A stretch of 64,000 nt of DNA from Pohlia nutans (taxonomy: Eukaryota; Streptophyta; Bryopsida; Bryales; Mniaceae), in contig CM040088.1 of the NCBI GenBank assembly GCA_022496805.1, forward strand, positions 21,793,001-21,857,000, in the 5' to 3' direction. The number at the start of each line of letters is the position of its first letter. Within the stretch, counting starts at the first letter, position 1. The position numbers were made by a program, and so were the translations under genes. The notes beneath the pieces are model-generated. The model saw only the letters and a program-made list of their open reading frames with translations. It was not told the DNA's origin and did not search any database. Positions 1-10,800 of the stretch are shown in pieces.

Positions 1-915
1 TGTCGCTATATGTCATGATATCTTGAGAAGACGCCAAGTCTGCTACATGATCATCACCAAAATCAATACTCATGGGCATGTATTCCTGAACATCCTTCAC
101 GTGAGACTTCAGTTTGGGAGGTCTCATCTTTGAACGATCTAGTGCTCGCTTGCTTGAAAACATTAATCGGTCTCTTTTTTTTTTCTTCTTTTGTACACTA
201 GGTCCCTCAGACTGAAGATGACAGTTTCTGTCGAGCATTTGACTAATGGGGATGCCACTATATTGGAAAGCCGTCTTAACTACTCGAACAAGCAAAAGTA
301 TCCAAACAACATATAGTACTGACAAAACTCCATTACATGGTGAAACTACATCTCATATGATTTGCGAAGGCTTGTAGATGTGCTCTTAAATACCATTCCA
401 GGCACACCATATAATAGTAGGTAATGAACGTTTTTCAAATTTGAAATCGCGAGTTTGTAGCATCAAACTTAACTGAATGCTTTAATTTAATTCTATCCTC
501 CATTGACACCAATGCATGATAAATGGATTAGCTTTTGATGGGTTGTTTCCAATAATATATTCTGTGAGCGCCGTCATTAACTTCACAATAAAATCCAATC
601 TCATTGTCAGAGCCCTTACTATGATCATGCGAGACATCCTGGCCATTATATCTACACTGTTGACTAACATAATTTACTAATCCTCACATCATACTATTTT
701 GCTTTGCACGCCAATCCTAATTTGCTAGCAGCCACTTCTAAACCCTAACACTCTCTACCTGGATGTAACGAATGACATCTGACATGATGAAAACATCATG
801 TTCTAATTTATGTTTACGTACCTCTGAACGACTACATAACATGACACCATGGGGTGGAAGTTCAAGCCAATTGAATTGATGGTGTCTTTATGCTTTTGAG
901 TTCTTTTTTTGATTT
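1..915. other. AT-rich 5' flank, no gene seen
   Basis: There is no convincing coding region. The small minus-strand ORF near 482-670 has no recognisable domain and low-complexity composition. A poly-T tract lies at about 173-185. The stretch may be the upstream part of the transposable element that carries the transposase at 2.4-5.6 kb, but I could not find a terminal inverted repeat pairing with the downstream side. Confidence 0.4.
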
Positions 916-1374
916 TTGACATACGCGCAGGGATCACCTATGGATTCAGACGAGGCGATGTGGGGACCATTATGGTGTCGTGATGTCGAAGATTACCATG
1001 AGTACTTCATGCATGGCCGCAAGGTTCAAATGGCATACCCTATTGAGTCTGTGCAAGGAGCGATTGAGCTTTGGATGTCCGAGTTGCCCAGCTCTGACAA
1101 TCAGTTAATTGACAACGCAATCATTCTGCTGGACAAAGACATTCTTGACCAATACGATGTTCCTTGCAGAATATGGGGTGACAAGCCAAGACATCCCTTA
1201 GTATGGCGTCTTATGTGGTGTCATAAAGTCTGCAACATGCTCGGCCTTCCTGACCCATGCAATATTGAGTGCGACGACATAAGAATAGTGCCAATAGAGA
1301 TCGCAGATGCAGTCGAAGATTTTTTTGACGATGAAGCAAAACCTCCCTTTTGGGACGCCATGGAACAGTTCTAG
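916..1374 (+). CDS. Hypothetical ORF upstream of the MULE transposase
   Basis: An open frame of 152 codons, acidic and rich in Trp, Asp and Glu, with a possible internal start at 940 (PMDSDEAMWG...). The bases just before it (ACGCGCAG) could be a splice acceptor, so it may be an internal or first exon rather than a free-standing gene. I recognise no domain. Its position about 0.6 kb before the transposase exons on the same strand suggests an accessory ORF or 5' exon of the same element. It could also be a chance ORF. Confidence 0.3.
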   Translation: MTYAQGSPMDSDEAMWGPLWCRDVEDYHEYFMHGRKVQMAYPIESVQGAIELWMSELPSSDNQLIDNAIILLDKDILDQYDVPCRIWGDKPRHPLVWRLMWCHKVCNMLGLPDPCNIECDDIRIVPIEIADAVEDFFDDEAKPPFWDAMEQF

Positions 1375-1943
1375 GTCGTGCAGAGGAATATCATATGCAT
1401 CCATGTTAGAATCGTTTCATGTGGATTTGCACGAATTGTGCTTTCATCCAGTCATGTATGTACAACAATGGATGAATGGAATAAAGACTACTTCCGAGAT
1501 GATTGATTGTGAACTACCGTCATAATGAGGTCATTCTCGTTTAATGAAGTTTTTAAATGACACTTCACATTATTTGTTTAGTCGTGGATGGCAAACATCA
1601 GCGCTTATCCAATAATACATTCGCACAACACATACCAATGCCAATGAGTCATGTACTAATTATTTATTGTACACTAATAAAGCTATTGTCAGTCTTTCCA
1701 CCTTGCAGTTTTCATTTCCTCTTGACAGCCACGTTGTGCGTCAAGTTTAGACTAGAGCGCCGTCAAAGACCCATGAAGCCTTGTCGTACCTTGAATTATT
1801 GTGATTTCTATTTCCCCTGTACTGTTGTATATATCTTCAATGCATTTGGCTTCATTTGCATCTCACTTCCCCATTCGTATTGTCCTCTATGTATTACGCA
1901 TATTAGTTCTATTAGATTCACATCAGCCCACTGCCTTCTTTCC

Positions 1944-2432
1944 ATGGCCAACATCCTTGCTGCAGGTCACGATGTCCCTTTGAAGGTGCCGATTGGTGAA
2001 GAAGGTTTTGTCCGAGTGCCTGCCCATCTATTGCATATTCGTTTTGGTTTTTGTGAGTCTTCTATCATGTTGGAAGAAGAGGTCTTAGCCAACTATGGAT
2101 TCATCAAGGAGGCAGTCTTGCAGTCAAAATGTAGTGATAAGGAAGGATTCTACTGGCTTCTCCATCCTGGGCAATATAGAGCGTATGGTTTAGCTCTTGA
2201 GACAGTAGCTGCCTCCACTGAGATCCTTGCACCCATGTCAGATGGTTCTACTGTTCAACTACCTCTTTCACGTGCCGGTAGTCATCAATCCTCTGACCAA
2301 GGACATTCTGTGACTAACATCATGATGAAACTTCGCAATGTCAAGCAGGAGCTAGTGGAACCATTAATTGATTTGACTTCTGAGTCTGATGGAGACTCGC
2401 TCGACCTCACGAGCATGTCAACATCCAAGTAA
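1944..2432 (+). CDS. Probable 5' exon or accessory ORF of the MULE element
   Basis: From the Met at 1944 the frame encodes about 162 residues. They look protein-like: an aliphatic/aromatic first half (VPAHLLHIRFGF, GFYWLLHPGQYRAYG) and an acidic Ser-rich end (EPLIDLTSESDGD). The frame ends at 2432 and overlaps the start of the transposase ORF (2389) in a different frame. A CAA|gtaaat donor sits at 2428/2429, but the nearby acceptors (before 2486, 2525, 2534 and 2543) do not restore the downstream frame. The join is therefore unresolved: the two may be separate proteins, or the element may carry a frameshift. No domain recognised. Confidence 0.35.
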   Translation: MANILAAGHDVPLKVPIGEEGFVRVPAHLLHIRFGFCESSIMLEEEVLANYGFIKEAVLQSKCSDKEGFYWLLHPGQYRAYGLALETVAASTEILAPMSDGSTVQLPLSRAGSHQSSDQGHSVTNIMMKLRNVKQELVEPLIDLTSESDGDSLDLTSMSTSK

Positions 2433-5400
2433 ATTAGTCTCCTTTCCCTCTTCATCTAGTACTCCCTCTGGAACTCGCACTCCAGCCAATACTCCTACCT
2501 CGTCATCTTGGTCTCTTCCTCCAGTATTTCCAGTATCTTCAGAGTGTTTGAGTGTGATGCAGTGCCTTAGAAAGCTGTCCAGTGTTCCACGTTGTCGTAA
2601 CGAATTAGCTCAAATAGATTTTGATGCTGTCGAGTATCACAAAGTCAAATTCCTTCCCACCAAGTTCGATGGAAACGTCTTGTTTGAATTGCCACCTTGT
2701 CGTGGAAATGCTAATTCTTCTATGGAGGGAATGGACAAGCGCTACGACAGTCACGCATGGTGTCGCACATTGACGTCTAATATCCACAACAACCTAGGTT
2801 TGAAGTTCAAAAGGTCGAGTTGCGTGGGGCATTTGGTTTGCAAGAACAAAGAGTGTGATTACTTTGCGAGGACTTCAAAGGTGAACGAGACGAAGTGGTC
2901 TGGCACCACTACACTTCCTTTTGGTGTATGTCAAGACCCCCCTGCAGATTCTTCACTAGTTTGCAAAGTTTGCAAGAAGCCCCCTACCTGCATTGATTTT
3001 TGTGCAGCTCGTATCTATTACGTGGTCAGCGCTGGCGACATGTCGCGAGCGTGCATCCATTTAGGAAATCACAAACACCCGGTGGCTGAAGGACAATGCA
3101 GGGAGACTATGGAGACTGTGACGGAGTTGATCGCTCAAGAGGTGGCCAAGACTCCTTCGGCAAAGAACTCTGCCATTGCATTGGCTGTAAGCAAAGAATT
3201 TTTGGAGACGTTCCTCATTCACAATGGGGACGGTCCGAAGGAGATGCTCCGCGAAGAGGCTCTAGAAAAAGTTATGGATAAATTCCAGCTCCTCAGTTCT
3301 CCCAGTGTTCGCAACATCATTGCTACATATCGCGATAAGTTGAAAGGTGCTGGAGAGATAGACCGAATTCTTACCATGAAAAGTCATGCAAAGATTGAGT
3401 TCATTCACGATAGTGTGTTCCCTGGACAAGGCAAAGACAAAGTATACTTATTCAAAATGCTCGTTGACGGTCTTGGCAACGGCGTTGATCTTGTGCGACG
3501 GATGCAACCCGGAGGCGATCTCGAACATTGCTTTGTGATGTTTGATCACGTGAAGAGGGTGAAGTCGTGGACAACACTAGCATGCCATGTGTATGATTCT
3601 AAATATTGCAAAGTGATGACTATTGTAGTGTGTGATATGCAGACCGAGGGCACGAAAGGCCAGGTGATATTTTGGAATTGTTTGAATAACGTCATGAAAG
3701 ACAATGGTGTGCCCAATCCAAATTTCAAAGGATTCATGTGCGACAGTGCGCAAGCCAATTTCAATGTTGTACGAATTGTGTATGGTTCGGGTGACCCCAA
3801 AGTTCCTATGCTAGACCGCGAACGAACCTGCCTTTTCCATTGGGCTACCTCCATGCACAAGCATACCGAAAAGCACATTGCTAAAGCGTTCCAAGCACAG
3901 CATATTCAGCTCTGTCGGCAATACAAGGATGCCACAACTATGGCAGAAGCAGATCAGATGTACTTGCAACTGAAGGCCTGGTGGTATTCGTCTAGTGCAG
4001 CTGATGAAGATTCTATTAGAGAACTCGAAGATTGGTTAGCATTTTGGCACTTTCGTTATCGGCAATGGGGAGGGTTCATGGAGACGGTGAGACTAATGCT
4101 GAACTCTCATTTCATTTGCACTTATTTATCCCTATTCTATTTCTACGCCATTCACTTACCATTCTCCCTCGTTGTAATGTTTTACAGGACCTTACCCTTG
4201 ACGAACTTGCTGAGATTCCGACCTGCAACCTCTCGGAGACAGTTCACAATAAGTGGCTTCAAGCGTCTGGTAAACGAGGCACCGACTTGTTTGTGGCTAC
4301 TTGTGACGACTGGATCCGTGCCTTCATGCAAATGACAAACTACCGCTCTTATCTATGTGGAGGCGCTTCTGGGAAGGGCCCCTCAAAGCATGACCTAAAG
4401 CTTAAGCGGGCAATGGCATCGCTCGATGGAAAGAAGATTGCCCAAGCCCTCAGCGAAATGCCGGGAGCAGAGGATGTTTGTACACGAGTCCCTCATTTAG
4501 AAGGGGAGGAGCTCTTTGGATCGGTGAAAAGGAAGCTCAACCTCCCGGTTGGATCGGAGGGTGATTCGCATCGCCCGGACAAAATTAACTTCTCACATCC
4601 TCGAGTCCAAACAAGATCCGCTTCTGCAAGAGTGCAACTTCAACCGATTCCTGAGGTTACTTCTCCAATGCCACACGTCACGCACGTGCAAGAAACCGAC
4701 TGCAACGTCCACGAGTGGCACATTGCAAGAATTTTGCACAAGGCGAAGAACAAGTGCCACGTTGTTCAAGCCCAAACAAACATCAAGTGCAAGATGGTCA
4801 TTGCCAAGGGTGGTAAAGCCACCGTTGCTCTCACGTACAAAGGTGAGAGGCAAGTTCCAACGTTCAGAGGAGCTCGACACAAAACCGAAGATTTCTGGTT
4901 TTGCCCTGATCAAATTGCTCGATGTGTCATGGGACCCAAGCGTGGACACATACTAACGCGACCCAACATCCCTGACATTTGGCCCGTTCTTGTTGGGACG
5001 GACCTCACACGTTCAAAAATTATGGAATTGGAAGAGGCTGGATTTCGATTGCAAGCTAAAACCGGCATGTCACCTCGCCGCCTCTTTACGACCTCCAAGA
5101 TTTTTGAGCCCGTGGTCTGGAATTATCCTCAACTAGCTCACGCAGATAAAGTTCCTTCTATCCGAGGCGGCAAGACCGTTCGACGCAGTCCTAAAGCTCC
5201 GTGTGAGGCCCATCGCAACCAATGGGAGAGTGCAAGGAACGTCAAGGCTATAATCCAAGCGGTGAAGATCATTCCATATCCTGGACTTGGTGCAGTCATC
5301 ACAATGCAGTCTGGAGTGGAGCCAGATCAGCAAGTTTACAATGTCACGTTGTCTAACTTTCCATCGTGCACTTGCCCGCACTTTGTTAGTATGAACGGTT

Positions 5401-5573
5401 TGAGTGTTGGCAAGCGTGGTGCTTATGTCAACTGCAAGCACATCTATTGCATTTTTCGGTTCTTTTGCAAACTAGACTTTGATAATGACAAGTTCATGCA
5501 TGCCCCTACCCTTAGCTATGACGGAACAAAGAAGATTCTTGAAGCTGCTGAAATCATCAAAACAACAGTTTAG
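2389..5573 (+). CDS. Mutator-like (MULE) transposase with GCM/WRKY-like and SWIM zinc motifs
   Basis: Two exons, 2389-4086 and 4188-5573. The intron is GT-AG (GAGACG|gtgaga ... ttttacag|GAC) and phase 0, giving about 1027 aa. From the Met at 2389: a Ser/Thr/Pro-rich leader; a Cys/His region at about residues 145-235 (CVGHLVCKNKECDYF, then CKVCKKPPTC and CIHLGNHKHP) resembling the WRKY/GCM1/FLYWCH fingers found in MULE transposases; and a DDE core with D386 (FDHVKR), E420 (DMQTE), D452 (FMCDSAQ) and a following C..H (CLFHW). The C-terminal part has a SWIM-type CxC...CxH near 5366-5446 (CTCPHF...NCKH). Families of this kind bind TIRs and cut and paste DNA in the nucleus. The ORF is intact after the intron is removed. 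The true start and any 5' exons are uncertain, and no TIR or 9-bp target duplication was found. The MULE assignment is by motif spacing, not by search. Confidence 0.72.
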
Positions 5574-7500
5574 AATTAGAAAGATGATCTATGAATCATA
5601 GCCTACTACGTAGACTCGTGGCAACCCTAGAGCTTTGGCCATGTAGGATTTTGTAATGATGCATGAGGTCATTTTAAAGTCACGCTATGACTTTGGAAAA
5701 ATAAATAAATAAAATTGAACGTTTTATTATAAAAAAAATTCTGATCAGCAACGTCCATACTTCATATAACATTGATCAACCTGATTGGGTGTGGGTATGG
5801 GTATCGGGCCCGAGACCCAATTCATGACACTCGAGCTTGATCAAGAAACAGAAGTTTCAGTAGGGTCATTCAATCAGCAAAGCAATTGAAATGAAACACT
5901 GTCTCTCGAATTTTGTGCGCCTTGAGGGAAGTAAACTTGAAAACAGTGAAATTTATCCATGAAATAACTAAAGCACGGTAATAGGGTTCCACGGTAATAG
6001 GTCTCATTTTTACTATAAATAGTAAATTTTCTAAATTTGGAAAATTTCAGGCTCTAGGCTCACAAAGTTCCTACTCACAGCTCTTAGGCTCACCGTTCTA
6101 GGCTCATATGCTAGCGGCGTTGCTCTAAAACTCAAACAAGTCAAAAAAATTCAATTAACTTTGGTTATACAAGCCACATTTTATAGTACAATACAATAGT
6201 CTTTATTCTATTCAATATATAATACATTTTTTATATAATCATATGAGATTAAGAAAAAAAAACGTCGTGAATTAGTGTTCAAGAACAACATTTGCTAGTG
6301 GCTTGGGATTTCATATTGGTCGCTTGTTACTTGCACGACTGTTTTCCAAAAACCTTCCTTGACTGTGTACCTAAGGTGCAAAATTTAACCAATTTTTTTT
6401 CAAGAAGTCCATGTTTCATTATTTTAGTGTTGTATTAAATCATTGATGACATAATTAAATAGAATAAAAGTGTAGAGCCTTTGAAAATTGAATTAAGACA
6501 GTGTAGGTGAATAAGGTAGAAATACAGAAAACCTTCGATTTAGACTGTAGACTTATACTAAACAAAGATATCCTTCACTGCTTTCTAAGAATGTCTTGAA
6601 ACCTATGATGATTCTAGGTGCATGGTGTGATAGTTTTTGAAACTAAGCTAATATTGGAATTGGTAGGAAATTGGATACACACAATTCGTGAGTAGAATGG
6701 CCTATCCATTTTTGGTTATTCCTTGTAAAATTGCCTATTACAATACTTGGTTATTGAAGAGTCAAGCTCTCCCAAACCGGGTGGCTTGGTTGATCGTGTC
6801 TAATGTGGTCAAACAAGTTTAATTAAAGCACAAAAACGCAGAGTTGTAGACATGGTACTTTATGTAAACTTTACGGATGACTCTATTGTATTTCTACCTT
6901 TTGTAATCTTTTGAAATAGTCCTTTTTTTGAGGTTTTTAGTACCTGATTACAATAATAAATACAATCTGACTACAAAACGACCAAAAACTCAATATTAGA
7001 TGGCCAAAATATCTTCAATTTTTAAAAAAATTGGATGAATTTCCAAATTTAGATGTAAATAACATTAAAATATAGATGAAAAGTAAATTCTATCCAAAAT
7101 ATGGATGACTATAGAAAATTCTACTATATTAGAGTTAACCGAAAAGAAGCTCCCAAAGAGGAAACTCAACTCAAACTCATGTTAGACTTGTTTTGAGTTG
7201 AAGAAAGCTCCAAAACTGAGACTAAGCCAAGTTTCTAAATTCTCTAAAACAAGCACCTGACAGTATCTTAACTGCGGGACCCTCAGTTGCGAACACGTTC
7301 CCCCAACCCTAAGTAGCTATTCAATTCGAGACCAAGTTACTATTCACTGAGAATATGTGACAGTGGATCTTATTTTTAGTTACAAGACTCTTGTTTGACT
7401 CCTGTTGCAACCTCTTTTGTTTTGGGTTAACTGAATTATTTGAGAATTATTTTGTGTCGCCAGTTTAGCACTCTCTAATAAATGAGAAAAAGGACTGTTT
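5574..7500. other. AT-rich spacer between transposase and helicase genes
   Basis: No gene seen. Contents: the 3' flank of the transposase; two nearby copies of CACGGTAATAGG (5975-6002); repeats of CTAGGCTCA around 6053-6105; and a single terminal repeat GAGTTAACCGAAAAGAAG at 7132, matching the TIR family at 20870. No partner for that terminus was found before the helicase promoter, so it is a solo or truncated end. Confidence 0.45.
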
Positions 7501-7864
7501 TGAATATCTGAGAATAGGAAGTTCCCGTTCTGACGGTAAGCAAAGGCCACGTCACCTTGCGACCCCGCCAAAACTGACTGCTGCGAACGGCACCAAAGTG
7601 GTCCGTTCCCGCGCTCCGCGTTTCCCGCCATTTCCAAATCCAACACTGACGAAGCTTTCCTCCCGTGTCGACCCTGTGCACACAATCGATTCCCCGGAAC
7701 ACACACGCGATCAAGCTTTCGGTTCAGTTGCGAGCGAACCCACCGCGAAATTTGGTTCGAGTTTGAGTGTACAACTTGAAACTCGCGCAATCCTTGGGCC
7801 TGTGTTTGTTTGTTTACGATTTCTTTTGCAGATTTGGTAGTGAATGGGGGAGCTCTGATCATCC
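7500..7864 (+). promoter_or_regulatory. Probable promoter / 5' UTR of the RECQL4-type helicase
   Basis: GC content rises sharply over this stretch compared with the AT-rich DNA upstream, as expected at a transcription start. No TATA box is obvious. The ATG at 7865 is the first in the long frame and sits in ATCCATGGA. The exact transcription start cannot be read from sequence. Confidence 0.35.
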
Positions 7865-10800
7865 ATGGACGCATTGGGCTGTGAAGGATCGGGCGCCGAC
7901 AAGGAGAATTTGAAAACGAAGCGAGTGCTGGAGTTTGAGCCTCAGGCTCTGCCGATGTGTAAGAAGGTTAGAGTAGGACAGGGGGATTCCAATCCTTTGC
8001 GACGTATCGGCGCAAGAAATCTCGTTTCTAGGTCGTGGAGTGAGTGTAATCTTGGTCCTGGGCAAGTATTCGGTGGGTTGAGGGACGAGGTCGCACCAGC
8101 GCCGAGAACTCAAGCGATTCAAGCGCAGTCATCTGAGAATTTGCGAGCTGAGGGCAGTGGGAATGTAAGTAATAACAAGCTGCAAGAGCTTGTAGTACCC
8201 CGGAGTACTCTGGGGTTTACGATTAAAGTGCAACGACATGGTCGGGCTAGCGATGACAATGGCGATCATTCAAACGCCGTGAGTGCAGGTTCCTTCGCTA
8301 GTAACTCCGGGCGTTTTAGTTTGCTGGGGAAGAGCTATAGAGTCGTATCGGCCGTGGAATCTCTTCAGGTAGACGACGATTTTCCTAGTACTGTTGCAAC
8401 GGAGATCTCCCGGAGGACCGTTTCGCATCCCAGGAAGGAAAACACAATTTCGGAGGAAGAGAAGGAGCTGGAATTAGCGAATTCTGTCCCTGAGAGAAGA
8501 TCCCGTAGAACCACTCCGTCGTCTGTTGAAGACGACGATTTTCCTAGTACTGTTTCAAAGGAGGTCTCCCGGAAGAGCGTTTCGCATCCCAAGAAGGCAA
8601 TCAACACAATTCCGGTAGAAGAGAAGGCGCTGGAATTAGCGCATTCAGTTCCTGAGAAAAGATCCTGTAGAACCACTCCGTCGTCTGTTGAAGAGGCGAT
8701 TGAAGCTACGGAACCAGTGCGGCGGTCTTCAAGAAACAAGTCGAACGAAGATCCCAATTACGCTCCGGACGCTGAACTCCCAGAACCAAGGAGCAAGCGA
8801 ACTACGCGAGCGAAGGCCACTCGCAAAGCCGAACCATCTTGCGACAATGCAGAGGAGGCTCCCCAGCAATCGAAGTCACAAGCAGAATCACCACCCCTTG
8901 GCGATGGCGAAAACCCTAAACCGCGGAAACGAGCACCGGCGAAGCGCAAGGCATCGGAGTCACCACAGGAGGAAGCAGATTTGCCACCCCTTGGCGATGG
9001 CGGAAACCCTAAGCCGCGGAAACGAGCACCGCCAGTGGAAGAGAGCTCATGGTCGCGCCCCAAGGCGCTGATGAAGAAGAGGACTCCAGCTACAACGGGC
9101 AATGCTAGGAGACCACCGACGACAATGCAGCTCAGAGCCGGCGAGCGGGACAACTTCGTGAAACTGAACATCAACGGCAAAGGCGGCCGTCGCAAATTCA
9201 TCAACGGGTCGCGAACGAAGCGGCCGAGTGCGTATGGGCGACGCAAGTCGTTCAGAAAATCACACAAGAAGGAGGATGGCGATGGCGATCTGGACATGGC
9301 GGAATGTGGTGAAGAAAATCAAGCGGAAATCGGTGCTTGCAAGCGGAAATCGGTGAAGAAAAATCAAGCGGGACTGAATGCCGACGGGCCGTCGGGTTTG
9401 CGATCGTTGTGGGTTGACGAAGGCTGGTATGACAAGAGTATCATCGCCGCGTCGCCTGCTGCACCTCTCCCTGTGGAGAAGACGGCCGAGCAACTTGCGA
9501 GCTTGAAACAATCCGTCGCCATGGCTCTTGGTGACCCTTGCGAAGCCAATTTGTTGTCTGTGTTGGAGCCTGTGTTTGGGTACAAGGCGTTTCGGACTGG
9601 GCAGTTGGCTGCTGTGCAGCGTGTGCTGGGGATGGAGTCCACTTTGCTGGTGCTTCCCACTGGCGCAGGCAAATCTCTCACCTATCAGGTTCGTGCTTCT
9701 GTTCAAACCTTAAACTCTAAACCCTGACTTGTGGGAGCTCCATCATCTCATCTCTTGTGGGACTTCAGGTGAAGCGACACATTTGAGTATACTTAGTTCC
9801 TCCTGTGATGAAACTGACTAAAGTTTTGATCGATTCTTGGCTAGGAGATTGCTTGAGGGGCCTTATTTGGATACTGTATGCAAGGTTTTAACGTTTGATC
9901 GATAGATGACCTAACACTCATATGAATTCTGATGTTAAGCTGGTGGTGTATCAGTACTCAAAATTAATATTAAACCCTAAATCCTGAGCTCCATCATCGT
10001 GGCACTTCAGGTGAAGCAACGCATTGAGTAAACTTAGTTCCTCCTGTAACGAAACTGACTAAATTTTTGATTGATTCTTGGCTAGGGGATTCTAGTATGC
10101 CTTATTTGGATACTGTACGCAAGGTTTTGACGTTTGATTGATAGATGACCTAAAACTCATATGGTTTCTGATGTTATGTGGTGGTGTACTTGCTCAAAAT
10201 TAATATTGTGCAAGATTTTATGTGTTGCAATTTGGTACCGATACTTTACATATTTTGATATGCAGCTCCCAGCGTATGTTCTACCGGGGCTCACGTTAGT
10301 GATCAGTCCATTAGTGGCGTTGATGGCGGACCAACTGCAACATCTTCCTCCATTGCTGCCTGGTGGTCTTATCAATAGCTCTCAGGTATGGAGCTTGTGA
10401 CTCTACGGCTTCAGATTGTATCCATAAAGGCCACTGGCTCTTGCTCAAGATGATTTATTCGCATCAATCGTGCTATACCAGAGATACTAATCGAATGTTT
10501 TTTCTGGTTGCAGACAACTATTGAGAGTACTGAAGTAATGAGTCGACTTGTTTCTGGTCAAATTAAGGTTCGTTTCATGGTTCTTTTGCTTACCAGCTGC
10601 GCAGCTGACACAGTCCTATGTTGATTCTCGTGCTGCATTTTGTAATAGTTCCTCATCTATGTCATATAATGATGTTGTATTGAAGTTTTTCTTTGGCAAT
10701 GAGAAGAACTGTCTCACAATCTTTTTTGTTGCTGTCAACAAGCTTGTGCGATTCATGAAGTCCATAAAAATCAGTGAATGCTTACTTGCATAACTTAACG

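Noticed and set aside
7380..9706. Minus-strand ORFs opposite helicase exon 1
   Set aside because: Shadow frames of a GC-balanced exon. The plus-strand frame has clear helicase motifs and matching splice phases.
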